Positions 47,620-58,270 of a stretch of 64,000 bases of DNA are shown one piece after another. The stretch is from Branchiostoma floridae (Eukaryota; Chordata; Leptocardii; Amphioxiformes; Branchiostomatidae): contig NC_049984.1 of assembly GCF_000003815.2 (NCBI RefSeq), positions 20,651,364 through 20,715,363 of the forward strand. Reading direction: 5' to 3'. A model generated the notes under the pieces. The model searched no databases, was not told the origin of the DNA, and saw only the letters and a list, made by a program, of their open reading frames with translations. How positions within the stretch are numbered: position 1 is the first letter of the stretch; each line of letters opens with the position of its first letter. The position numbers were made by a program, and so were the translations under genes.

Positions 47620-50600
47620 GAAGACCATCTTAGCGATTGAAGACCACATTAGCGATTGAAGACCTTGACTGCATTTTTAGACCATTTTTTTGCCACACCG
47701 GGCTAAGTACATGTCACAACAAGACTTGTCAGTTAACAGATAGAAAATGGAATTATCTATAATTTCAACTTCTCCTCGCTTTTCTGTTGTAGTGGATATA
47801 AAAGAACAAATATGTTTTATGATCGATGGTTTGTCTAGTTGCATTTGGAATATCAATTTTTCTACAGCACTTGGGTGTATAAAATAAGAAAATAGGTTTT
47901 GTTTAGCCTTATATAGTTCATTTCTCTCTACGGTATACAATCTACACTCTACTACAAAATGACATTCATCCTCTATTCTATTTTTAGAAATTACAATATT
48001 TGCATAGTCTTTGTTCCTTTGAAACTTATTGAGTCAGAAACTGGTCTAGAGGTCCCGGGTCTTCTCACTGCGATGAAAAACAGACTGTTCTGGAGATCAG
48101 ACTTTACTTGCTGCACCTCAAAATAGAGGATGAATAATGATGATGATGATGATGTTCCAGAGGGGTGCGGGTATGTCTTCCTGTTTCAATATGCACTTTG
48201 TGGCAGCTGATCCTTAGTCCTGTGATAGCATATCATTATTATAATAATGATGATGTCAAGTTTGAAAATGCTTAAAGCATTTTTGGTTTGTAGGTAGGTC
48301 GTTTTGAGGTGAGCACATTAAGGTACTTATTGGTCTAAGTGGAACAAAATTTGCAGATGTATGAGGAAATTGCGTATTTGGTGGGAAAATCCATCTCCTT
48401 AACGGTGAATTACAGGAATTCCATACAATGTAACCTTATTAAGATATACAGACTAATAGATACACATTACTCCAATGAATCCACTTGCTGTACCCCTGCA
48501 ATGTTGAAACTGGTCTTCATTGGTTGACTAGTTTCCCCCAATGTACGAGGGGCATTCAATAAGTTATGCCCCTGACTCACTTCCAGTTGTTTGATCTTAA
48601 TGAAATTTTGCATTTGTAATGATTTATATCTCTATGAATTATGTTGCAAAAAACAGCTCTGAACTAATTGAGGTTTCTGATGTACTGGTGTTTGAACAGA
48701 GTCAGGTGTGAAATGGAACAGGTGTAAAATGGAGCCAGTTGAGTGTCGCGCAGTGATCCGGTTTTTGTATTTGAAAGGACGCAAACCAAAGAAGACTTTT
48801 GATGAAATGAAAGAAACTTATGGTGATGATACCCCATCATATGACCTTGTAAAGCGCTGGCATCGTGAATTTAAACATGGCCGTAAGTCTGTGGAAACAG
48901 CTCCCAAACCTGGTCGTCCCCCTTCTGCCATTGATGAGGCATCTGTTGGAGGACCAACCTGGGGTCTTCTATAAAAACGGTGTCCAGAGTTGCATCAAAC
49001 GATGGAAGAAATGCATAACTTTGGGTGGTTCTTATATAGAAAACGACTAATAACTGTGCCAAGTTTCATTAATCTCCTGCTATGGGAAATGGGTCAGGGG
49101 CATTACTTATTGAACGCCCCTCGTAAGTGTCATTGCACACGTAAGTAGATGACATCAGATTTGGTGCATTTGCGAACGGGTAGATATCTAGAGTAGGGCT
49201 TGCTATATACTAAGTAATATAGCCTAATGAGCCCGCGTTGTATGCTAATGAGTCCTCCCGAAGTCGGGACGCATCTACACGCGCGCGGAAGTTGTCGGGG
49301 ACCCCTGCTAAGCTATCGGGGACCCCTGCTAAGCTATCGGGGACCCCGCTCAGCTCGGGCGAATACTCCGGACCTTTCGCGAGAAATTTTGCCGATAACT
49401 TTAGGCACGATCTAGACACGGTTTTTCCCGATATCGGCGAGCCAACAACCTCTCGCCGACATCTTTTTTTTCAGCGTCTAGATGGAACTGCAATATCGCC
49501 ATAAAGATATCGGGAAAATTTCTCCCGAAAGGTCCGGACCATTCGTACGATAGCTTAGCAGGGGTCCCCGATAGCTTAGCAGGGGTCTCCGACAGCTTCC
49601 GCGCGCGTGTAGATGTGTCCCGACTTCGGGAAGGCTCATTAGCATACAACGCGGGCTCATTAGGCTATATAGCTGTTTATGACTGCAAGCGCCACGGGTG
49701 TCCCGCGGCCAACGTTCCAGATCCCTCCCGACACATCCACAGATATCGGTAAAAACTGTGTATAGATTGGGCCTTAATGGCGATATTGCAGTTCCATCTA
49801 GACGCTGAAAAAAAGCTGTTGGCGAGAGGTTGTCGGCTCGCCGATATCGGGAAAAACTGTGTCTAGTATTGTTTATAAAATGCCTGTGGCTATCGGTTGT
49901 TGGGGTGACACAAGATCATGGATGGGAATCAGGCTTCAGCATTGCTTTGACAGGTTGACTACAGCAGCCTCACCTTTCCTTCCAGGACAGTAGGTTTGGA
50001 ATGGATCGCCTGCCACCACAGGAGATGATGCAGAGGGCACGGCTCTGAACACGTTCCACACTAGCTGTTCTTCGTTACAACCGACCAACAGAAAATGTCC
50101 ATACTTTTAGTAACTAATTTGCATGATTAATGTAGCCGTTATATGCTTCCTTTATTACTGAGAGGGAACATCCTGCGTTTCCTCGAGAATATTGCCTTTC
50201 TTGTTGTCTCTTTTCTGTAACATGACAGAAACTGTGTCATAGATATCTAGATATGGAATATTGAATGTATCATTGTGAACAACAATGTCCCAAAACTCCT
50301 GACCTCCACCTCCCCTTGAACTCTTGAGAAACGTTCACGGTCGAAGGGACGTAAATTTGAAGGTTAGGTGAAGGAGGTTAAAAAGACCCCTTGGTTAGAT
50401 GCAGTTGATAAAAAATATGCATACGGACACTTTCGTCCACACTTACGTCACAATGAAACATGACAAACCTACAGTAGAACGTGATGTGATGAAATGATGA
50501 ATGTTTTAAATCCTCGTCAATATGGTGGATTCGAAGAATTGTTTCATACCACGCCGCTTTCCTTTGTGTGCACAATGATTTCAGGCTATGCTACATTGAA

Positions 50601-53600
50601 TATGTTTGTTAAATAAAAAAGGAAATTAGGTCGAACTTGAAGCATAATGTTTGAAACAAGCTGTAATGACTAACTAACGATTTTCCATAGCTGAATGTTA
50701 TGCGACTCCGCTATGGCTCACCAAGCGACCAGACCATCCCTACAATTCCCGATAAGTGTGATGTTAAGCTCCATGTCATTTCATACTTTGCGACACGATG
50801 GGGCTGAACAGAGACGACCTACTTGTTGCTTGCAGGTGATAATAAACCTGTCAGATGACCTGTTGTCGCGGGCCTCCATGACGCAAAGCCGGGGCCGGCC
50901 CACGCTCAACATCAATGTCAACACCTCACGCCAGTTCTGGTTGGAGGGCGTAGCAAGACACGAGATAGGTACGAACAGGGCCGTCATGACCTGCCGACAT
51001 CGTTTGCAAGGTTACATATATTATAGATCAAACCATTAAACTACCAACGGAGAAATGGCAAAACAGCATTTGTGAGAGCATTCTAAAACACTCGCATTCA
51101 TTTTATAGGGTATTTTATATACATAGAGAGAGAGATAGAGAGACAGAGAGCGAGAGAGAGAGCGAAAGAGAACGAGAGAGAGAAAGAGAAAGAGAGACAC
51201 TTGGAGAAATTGGGAGAGAGAGTAAGGAAGAAGAAGAATAAGGCTTTCATGGGAAAAACGATTTGATTGTATATGTAATGTTACTATGAGGCAGTTACCA
51301 TCAAGAAGACATGAAAACTGCAAGCGAGACATACTAGTATTTGCTGGTGACTACATCATATTTGAAACAACTTAAGTTTGGAATATGAACTTTGGCTGAT
51401 CATATTTCCGTTGTTTCTGCATCAATTTTAATGTGTTGTATATCAATAGAAAGCGTGTGTAATTTCCTTTTATATGGTATCAAACTCCTCATTATTTTAA
51501 ATTCGTGAAAAGAGCACCAGGGTTACTTACGTCAGTGGGTCACGAAAAAAATGTGCCCAAATTTCAATTTTTGTGTTCAACTCTGTATCATCCTGCTTGT
51601 ATGGTTGTGGGTGTCAAGGATTCAATCTATCCTTTTTTTCACGTAATCTTTGGTAAACAGAACATCCAAGTTTATCTTGAACATTTGAGGAGAGTATATG
51701 TGTATTTTGGGTGTTGGATGACCGATTCGAAGTGTGGATGCGGCAAGGAGAATGCCACGCCGACTGTCGCACGGATAGAGCGTAACAGCGCGTAGCGCTT
51801 GTTGTGGTGTATGTATGGCTGCCACAGGAAAAACAAGTTTCGCTATCATCCCAGACAAGACAACCCCAATGCTGTGAGATACAGGGACACCATTCTCCAT
51901 TCAGTCGCAATGTCTTACCCCTTCAATATTGGGTCGAATGACATTCTGTAAGATTACACCGCCCGTCCACGCACACAGTCTGCATTGATCCTTGCTCTGT
52001 GTGACGGGCGTTGTAGTCTAGCACATGCAGAATTGCATTTGGTCTCCCACACACACTGACGAGGTATCACATTGCGACTGCATGCAGAATGGTGTCCCTG
52101 TATCTCACAGCATTTAGGTTGTCTTGTCTGGGATGAGAGAGACCCTCGTTTTTCCTGTGGACACCATACATACACCACACCATGACACTGCNNNNNNNNN
52201 NNNNNNNNNNNNNNNNNNNNNNNNNNNNNNNNNNNNNNNNNNNNNNNNNNNNNNNNNNNNNNNNNNNNNNNNNNNNNNNNNNNNNNNNNNNTTCTCCTTG
52301 CCGCCTCCACACCTCGATCGGAGCGCGAACGAGCCAAAAGGGCACATATACTCTTATCAGATATTAAAGATGAACTTGGATGCTCTGTATACCAAAGATT
52401 ACGTGAAAAAAGGATAAATTGATTCCTTGACACCCACACCCATACCAGCAGGATGATACAGAGTTGAACACAAAAATTGAAATTTGGGCACTTTTTTTTC
52501 GTGACCCACTGACGTAAGTGGCCCTGGTGCTCGTTTCTAGAATTTATAGCCATAAGGAGTTTGATACCATATGAAAGGAAATCACACACGCTTTCTATTG
52601 ATATATAACACATTAAAATTATGCCTAGAACGTACTACAATTGTATCCCCTGCTCTGCATATGACAACATCCAAACTATATACTAAATACTACTACGACG
52701 TCTTGGAAGATGTCTACAAACACAGTGCCTGAAAGACACATGCCAGTTTACATCTTCTATGTCTAAAAGTGAGTATTTTTTCCTTGAAGGCACGCATTAC
52801 CTCCGGAGTTATAACAACAGACTCCAGCCATGGCATGGTGGGAAGGGTCGGCGTCAATACGGCCTTCTCAGCGTCAACCCTACCGAGGAGGGCCTGGCCA
52901 GTCTGCACAGCGTCCTGTACCGCCGTCACCCGTTCCTGTGGCGGGCTGCTCTTCTATACTACACAGCGTACAGGGCTTCTCAGATGTCTTTCTCCAACCT
53001 GTTCAAAGACCTGGGTAGGTTTGTGCGGGATCCGTATGTACGGTGGGACTATGTGCTCAGGGCCAAACGGGGACAGGTAGACACTTCCTTGCCGGGTAAG
53101 CGACTTTAATCATCACGTGTTTCTATCATAATGGTCGACCATTTAGATTTCCTGTGTTTCCCACTCTCACTTTCTTATTCACGCTATGAAAACTATGTAA
53201 TCACCTGCCTTTGAATAGTGTTTCGTACATAATATAAACTGAGTTAAGTTACATGGTAAAAACACCTGAAATAAACGTCATCTTCATAAATCCGGAACTT
53301 CGTTTCGGTGAGGTACATGAGATCAAGTATTTTCCGGTACGTCTTCAGCCGTACTTCATGGCTGTCATTACAACAGTCCCTGAGAGACCAATGTCTCTTT
53401 CGATCATTGACATTAACGTAATCGGCGGTCGGCCCACTCCGCGTCTCCCCTCGGGTACCCAGGCCATCAGTCTCCCTGCAGGTTCCTTACCGCGGACAAC
53501 ATGCCCTGCCGGGGCGAGCCGGGGCTGACTCACTGCAGATGAAATAGCTGGGAGAGAACAGTAGAGTTGCCTGTTTGTTAGATGGTTTCTCTATGATACA

Positions 53601-55183
53601 TTGTAAACCATTCTTAACATTTTCGTGTAAGTACCGTCCAGTTTTCTTATACTGGGCTTCACTCATGGCCCATGACTCGAAACTGTAAAGTAGAATGGTC
53701 TTGGTACACTTAAGTGTCTTTAGTTTTTGTTTGCTTGCTGATAGGATATTTCCATATCATTTGTAGAGAATGGAGAGAAGCTTGCGCAATCCTATCCTTC
53801 ATATACCTCCCTGAATCGACATAACCCCCTAAATACTTAAGACTACAACACACCCGATTTCAAAGCCTCGGATAGGACGATAAAGCCATACTGTACTCCA
53901 GAGGAGAGTGTTCCAGTTCTGCTAGTAATATTTTTCTGAATCACAAAACGTAACTGTATCGGTCACTTGACATTGAACCTGCACAAGGGAGAAGTTGCAT
54001 TATAAAGCATTAACCCCCCGAGTGCCCTCTAATTAAATTACAGCCAGGTGTAACACATTATAATGCGAACAACCATTGGACAGACTTCAACTTGGCAGCT
54101 CGAAATATTTGGTTCAGCTTGAATATTACTTTTGCAATGTGTTTCTGGATACTTGTTTGACAACTTGTAGCCTTAGTAACTTTATTTCCCTCTTGCTTTT
54201 GGTAGAAAATGGACTTTGATCTTTGTCAATTATCCCATTGAAACCTATAGTTAAGACTTGGAAAAAGGGCCTTCATAAAAATGGGTAGCTCCTATACCCC
54301 TGTCACAATTGGAGAAAATCAATCGGACGACGATTCTGCGGCAATCGCCCGAGCCTCGCTTATAATTATAACTTTATTGCACAACAATTGTACAAGGTAC
54401 AAAGTATCGCTTATATGTGACAGGTACGGTATTCAGGTGAAAAATACGCGCAACCCTCTGTCGATATCTTAAATATGGCCGATCTTCCATCGATACGCCC
54501 GAAGATGGTGGATAATGTGACAGGGGTATAAGCAAGACTGGTATTCGTCAATGAGTTTACAATGATAATGAGTTTGATATCATAGGTAAGGAAATCATAC
54601 AAGCTTTTTAGTGATGCATGATACAGAAAGAACGGAAGCAGGGTAAACCAAACTTGAGTAACTTTTTGTGTCAAGATCAAGTCACCTAAACTAATCTATA
54701 CAAACTTCGTGGTAGATGAAAATACAGAAGAGTCGTCCTCAAAACATGGACTAACGCTAGAGTTCAAATAACGAGCAATGTACAACAATAGGGCCGAACG
54801 ATAGGTCGACATGTTATCTAGTTTTGCTCTACTCTCCGTTTTACGCCATAGCTCCCAAGAGTTAGTAGACTCTAGTATGAGTGCGTCAATTTGATGCATT
54901 GCTAAAACTTTTGCACATTTTTTGTTTTTGACAAAAAGGTGGTTTCTGTAAAGACCAAGTGTACCTGGAAGGCGCCCTGGAAATCCTGAGGTACAGAAAA
55001 GATATCGACTTCCACAAGTTGATGCGCATGGGTAAAGTATCCTGGCAGGACTTAGGGAGACTTCAGGAGCACATGCAGACCGATGGGACTCGAATACCCA
55101 GCTTCATGGACAACCTGGATCAGTATAGAAAACTGTTAGACTACATAGTCATGGCTAACGGACTTTCTGATGATCAACTGTAA
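43420..55183 (+). CDS. MATCAP-type tubulin tyrosine carboxypeptidase (KIAA0895/KIAA0895L family), 5 coding exons
   Basis: Family members are zinc metallopeptidases that remove the C-terminal tyrosine of alpha-tubulin on microtubules. Exons: 43420-43845, 47252-47398, 50836-50968, 52790-53095, 54939-55183; 1257 nt = 418 aa plus TAA. Order: a basic, low-complexity N-terminus (1-110), then YNPLFFYNYP, ENALKRFGTYENFEARTGGK, RPTLNINV...FWLEGVARHEIGTHYLRSYN with the HExxxH zinc motif (His 233, Glu 234, His 238), NPTEEGLASLHSVL (a glutamate here is a plausible third ligand), HPFLWRAALLYYT, FCKDQVYLEGALEILRYRK. Every junction keeps frame. The start is the ATG in AGAATGG just after a good acceptor at 43371-43373; an upstream non-coding exon is likely. 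Vertebrates have two paralogues; I cannot tell which is closer, so no symbol is given. Confidence 0.93.
44205..44420 (+). mobile_element. Degraded tRNA-derived SINE
   Basis: GATCGCGTGGCGTAATCGTC matches the head of the 11172 SINE; the B box is decayed (GAGTTGTAACC). CCGATCTTGTGCTTTGGCAA follows as expected. Confidence 0.6.
44618..44685. repeat. 68-bp hairpin
   Basis: 28-base arms beginning ATAGGGGAACTCTTGTACAT pair with four mismatches around a 12-base loop. Confidence 0.8.
45107..46690. mobile_element. CTAGAGTTCGGCGACC element with internal duplication
   Basis: The left end ACTAGAGTTCGGCGACCTCA occurs at 45110 and again at 46085; the right end is two copies of a CCTCCATGA/TCATGGAGG hairpin at 46630-46651 and 46661-46682. 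TATGCAAAT and GCTAGGGGGCCCAAA recur. Located in MATCAP-like intron 1. Confidence 0.75.
45640..46625 (+). repeat. Tandem duplication of about 495 bp
   Basis: GAAAAAACTGCTATGATAGA begins copies at about 45645 and 46158; each runs through CTTCTTGAGTTATC, ACTAGACGCTAGGGGG, GGAAGTTG and ACACACAGACACACA, with moderate divergence. Confidence 0.8.
47252..47398 (+). CDS. MATCAP-like exon B (residues 143-191)
   Basis: Encodes ITIMENALKRFGTYENFEAR and TGGKRLTRGEI, matching the family helix before the catalytic domain. Donor GAG|GTTCGT is weak but gives the conserved GEV junction. Confidence 0.92.
47569..47620. repeat. (ATTG)n microsatellite
   Basis: About twelve ATTG units, 170 bases after exon B. Confidence 0.95.
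48546..49123 (+). mobile_element. mariner-like element, internally deleted
   Basis: TA at both borders. Inverted ends CGAGGGGCATTCAATAAGT and (right) ACTTATTGAACGCCCCTCG. An open frame from 48729 encodes only the N-terminal HTH of a mariner transposase (CRAVIRFLYLKGRKPKKTF, PSYDLVKRWHREFKHGRKS, PGRPPSAIDE) and then breaks; the DDD catalytic domain is gone, consistent with one large deletion. It lies in MATCAP-like intron 2, same strand. Confidence 0.9.
49217..49670. mobile_element. GC-rich foldback element
   Basis: Inverted arms of about 165-185 bases: ATATAGCCTAATGAGCCCGC at the left mirrored at 49651-49670. Each arm has a GGGGACCCCTGCTAAGCTAT phrase repeated two to three times. The loop of about 100 bases contains CCCGATATCGGCGAGCC. 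Confidence 0.9.
49750..49870. repeat. Inverted copy of the foldback loop
   Basis: GGCGATATTGCAGTTCCATC, TCTAGACGCTGAAAAAAAGC and GGCTCGCCGATATCGGGAAA repeat 49410-49505 in reverse orientation. Confidence 0.85.
49871..50835. other. MATCAP-like intron 2, 3' part
   Basis: No repeat structure or exon recognised. Confidence 0.4.
50836..50968 (+). CDS. MATCAP-like exon C: first half of zinc motif (residues 192-236)
   Basis: Encodes VIINLSDDLLSRA, RPTLNINVNTSRQFWLEG and RHEI; the exon ends one base into the glycine of HEIGTH. Acceptor TTGCAG, donor G|GTACGA. Confidence 0.93.
51122..51225. repeat. GA-rich simple sequence
   Basis: Imperfect (GAGA)n purine tract about 100 bases long. Confidence 0.9.
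51424..52622. mobile_element. Long inverted repeat (about 490-550 bp arms) around a gap
   Basis: The left arm 51424-51911 pairs with 52074-52622; examples are TTGATATACAACACAT-type ends, CCACTGACGTAAGT, TTCAACTCTGTATCATCCTG and CTGTATCTCACAGCAT. The spacer is 51912-52073. The right arm contains the 100-N gap. It lies between exons C and D of the MATCAP-like gene. Confidence 0.85.
52192..52291. other. Assembly gap (100 N)
   Basis: Placeholder N run inside the right arm of a long inverted repeat; from the left arm, roughly 70-80 bases are expected here. Confidence 0.97.
52790..53095 (+). CDS. MATCAP-like exon D: second half of zinc motif (residues 236-338)
   Basis: Completes HEIGTHYLRSYNN and continues NPTEEGLASLHSVLYRRHPF, RAALLYYTAYRASQMSF and AKRGQVDTSLPG. 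Very close to vertebrate KIAA0895L as remembered. Confidence 0.95.
53330..53900 (-). mobile_element. LINE 3' end, RT thumb and C-terminal tail relic
   Basis: On the minus strand, in shifting frames: YLGGYVDSGRYMKDRIAQAS, MLRMVYNVS, LTNRQLYCSLPAISS, RLAPAGHVVRGKEPAG, GRRGVGRPPITLMSMIERD. This order is the usual C-terminal tail of many non-LTR retrotransposons. Several frameshifts and stops. Located in MATCAP-like intron 4. Confidence 0.75.
54939..55183 (+). CDS. MATCAP-like exon E: C-terminus and stop
   Basis: Encodes GGFCKDQVYLEGALEILR, DIDFHKLMRMGKVSWQDLG and ends NGLSDDQL before TAA. A Penelope-like element begins about 75 bases later. Confidence 0.93.
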
Positions 55184-55256
55184 GACCTGACAGTCAATAT
55201 ACAATAGAATAGCCTGTTAAGGCGACTTGCGTTGTGCAACAGATCATCATTATCAT

Positions 55257-55471
55257 ACAATTTTTTAAGACTTTATATCCGTACACAAAATAAAGCGCTT
55301 ACCAGCAAGCTTTCGATCAGTCCTCTGATCCTTCTCAAGTTGTAATGACCCAAAACCTAAGTCGCACTTCCGGAACGGAAGTGTGACGTCAGTAAAGGGT
55401 CAAAGGTGCTTGACAGTCGGTATCGGCCCCCGTCTCGGTTGAGGGAAGGTTCATGGGCTCTGATGTAGATA
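55257..55471. repeat. Penelope-like inverted arm, left
   Basis: Pairs with 56370-56588; contains CTTTCGATCAGTCCTCTGAT, a GATCAG/CTGATC hairpin next to GAAA. Confidence 0.9.
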
Positions 55472-56369
55472 GCCTCTTTCACTCCCCTGAGAAAGTAATC
55501 CTGTTCGGAATCAAGTTTCTTCACCTTGTTGAAATCCACAGTGTCCCGGAGATTCTATATGGATGTGTTGCGACACCTCCGATGTTTTGACTGAGCTGGG
55601 CCGTCTATGCTCTAGAAACCTGGTTCTGAGAGCGCGGCTAGTTTCACCTACGTAGGATTCCTGACAAGGGCCACGGATGTTTTGGCCTTGGCAAGGAATG
55701 TGGTAAATGACACCGCACTTGTCAGCCTTTGGAGTTTTATCCTTAGGTGCAACCAAATACTGTCTCAGCCTGACTCTCAGGGTCTTTGTGGGTTTGAAGC
55801 ACGTTTTGACGCCGTGTGTGTCAAAAATTCTCCTGAGGGCCTCTGAGAGGTCTTACGTACGGGAGAATGACAAAACCTCTGTTGACACGACCAGGGTCAC
55901 GGTTTACAGCCCTGGGTTTTTCTGTACTGGGTGAGTCTACCTTATCAATGGCCCATCCAGGGTAGCCACATTGTTTAAGCGCGGAAACCAGATGTTCCTT
56001 CTCTGATAGTATATCTTCTTGTTCCGAGATCACAGTTTCAGCTCTATGGAACAAGGTCCTAACCACTCCAAGTTTATGGTCAAGGGGATGGTTAGAGGCA
56101 AAGTTAAGATACTGATCAGTGTGGGTGGGTTTGCGGTATATCTTTATGCGAAGAGAACCGTCTTCTTGAATCACAGTCAAGATGTCTAGAAAAGGTAGTG
56201 ACTTGTTCTCTTCCTCTTCTGTAGTAAACTTGATATCAGGATCTAAGCTATTATTAATTTAGTATTAAGGTAATCAGGGAACTCTTGTGCATATATCTTC
56301 TTGAGTTTGGTATTGGTATCATCTACATACCTAAACCACCACAAAGGAGGGTGGGGGGCAGTGGTAATA

Positions 56370-56588
56370 CTATCTACATCAGAGCCCATCAACCTTCCCT
56401 CAACCGAGACGGGGGCCGATACCGACTGTCAAGCACCTTTGACCCTTTACTGACGTCACACTTCCGGTCCGGAAGTGCGACTTAGGTTTTGGGTCATAAC
56501 AACTTGAGAAGGATCAGAGGACTGATCGAAAGCTTGTTGGTAAGCGCTTTATTTTGTGTACGGATATAAAGTCTTAAAAATTGTATCA
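56370..56588. repeat. Penelope-like inverted arm, right
   Basis: Inverted copy of 55257-55471 with a few substitutions; carries a copy of the PSLNRDGGRYRL coding end on the plus strand. Confidence 0.9.
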
Positions 56589-56589
56589 T

Positions 56590-57780
56590 TGTGTTAACTA
56601 CCGTCACAGATGAACTTACATTCAAGTATAAGATCATCATCATGTCTGCTCTGATCTCCAAGCAGATTTCATACAGGACATAGCAGTTTTCTTTTTACAC
56701 AACCAGTTATTCTCACCTGCTGATGTTTCGATGTCTGTTAGACATCTCCCTAAGAGCTTCTAACTGGAGTTCTGCTTCTCGCCGCAAAATGTAGACGATG
56801 TAGGTGGCGCTTTTGAGGCGAGTACACTATCCCAAACGTGGCTCATCTTGTACCCCCCAGATTTCATATATTTGTATACACTTGTATACACTTTCATACA
56901 CATAAAATTATTTTGTTCGAAATTGTTCTGCGCAGCAGGCAGTCTTTAAGTCGCCGTCCACAACCATTTCATTGAGTTGAACATTTGTAAATAAGAAAGA
57001 ATCCATTCCTTGTGTTGTAGTAACTTGTAGATATCCGTCATTTAATTTTTTTTACAGAAAGTTATGTACAAATGTGGATTTCAATGGACCCTTAAGGCCA
57101 ATATGAAAATGTATTTTGTTGCATATCTGTCCGGATACATTGAGGTGTAACACTTCATGTACATCTGGAAACAATGTCATTTGTCAATGTCCATTTGTCG
57201 ACGGAACCTCATATCATTCAATTTCCAAAAATAGATGTGTTTCTGTGATTCTGCTGGTATACCACATTGTCTAACAGTCGTAGTCTTATTACCGACAACG
57301 CATAAAAATATAAAGCCACGAAAAGCGTCTCAACATTTCAAGCGTTTCGAACAGAGATGAGACATAAAGACGCTTTCTTACTTGTGTTTGTGTTAAACTG
57401 ATGGCTATCACATACCAACGAAACAGCAGAAAAACATGGAGAACAAATATAGGTACGAGGACTTCCCTATACCATACTTTGTGCGACTACTCAACGACGA
57501 TGTAAAGGGTGTTTTGGAGAGCAATACATCCTCTTATTTTGTGCCACGATACTTTTAATCATGAGGAAACGATGTATTCAGATATCTCTACCTTACGTTA
57601 TCCATGATTGAAATATTTGAATAATTTGTTTGATTATCATCGTTCGTCGTCATCATTGTATAGATATATTATGTGACTGTACGATTTTAAAAATATTGTT
57701 TCTTGTTTCCTCCGTGGTATACATAAACATACTTAACGAAGAAGGAAAATGATACTCATGGATAAATCATAAGGGAATAA
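56590..57780. other. Intergenic, no clear feature
   Basis: Contains a 40-codon open frame at 57436-57558 (MENKYRYEDFPIPYF...) without recognised homology or splice partner. Confidence 0.35.
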
Positions 57781-57789
57781 CAACTAATC

Positions 57790-58270
57790 TAAATCCATTT
57801 CTACTTAAGCTATTTGATGGGTTTGACTTCCTTTCCGTATGCATTGGAAAATAAATTGTCCAACATTTTCATATACAAAGGGGTTGGACGACTCGAGCAA
57901 GAAGATTGATTTTTGTCGGTCGGTAAGGTGATAAAAGCTTGGGAAAGTCTTGCAGATTTTAAGGAAAAGTTTGTTTCTTTCGGAAGAATAAAATTGTATT
58001 ATCGGTGTACAACTTTGCACGACCGGACGCAATTTGACAGGTCCTTAATGTAAAGGATGAATAGAAGAGGACCAAGTATGGTTGACGCGCGTTGCAGAAG
58101 ACAAGACTGAGCCCAACCCTGTGCGTTGCTGCCTGCCAGTCAGATATGACGTAACCAGTCACAAGCCGAATCGACTATGCCGCAGCATTTCAGTTTTAGT
58201 ACCAGTATGTCGTGGTCAGGCGTATCGAACGCCCTTGATAGGTCACAAAAACGTACACCATTGCACCCAA
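57790..58270 (-). mobile_element. LINE reverse transcriptase relic
   Basis: Minus strand: DLSRAFDTPDHDILVLKL (motif A), then GPLLFILYIKDL, KLYTDNTILFFRKKQ (motif C, with Asn for the second Asp). Stops and frameshifts separate the blocks. Old and inactive. Confidence 0.75.

Larger units (their letters stand above)
55257..56588 (-). mobile_element. Penelope-like element with inverted 3'-end copy
   Basis: Minus-strand order: RT end with WFRYVDD (about 56318-56340), IKIYRKPTHTDQYLNFASNH, LFHRAETVISE, then the GIY-YIG endonuclease (VIYHIPCQG, ESYVGETSRALRTRFLEHR, 55756-55511) and the C-terminal IYIRAHEPSLNRDGGRY. At least three frameshifts, so inactive. The last ~215 bases (55257-55471) recur in reverse orientation at 56370-56588. 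GIY-YIG plus a telomerase-like RT is specific to Penelope-like elements. Starts ~75 bp after the MATCAP-like stop. Confidence 0.88.

Noticed and set aside
51954-52613. 219-codon frame across N
   Set aside because: It runs through the arms and gap of the long inverted repeat; no domain is visible.
55300-55345. Complete hammerhead ribozyme in the Penelope-like arms
   Set aside because: The hairpin plus GAAA is present, but the CUGAUGA strand reads as CUUGAGA, so the catalytic core is not met.
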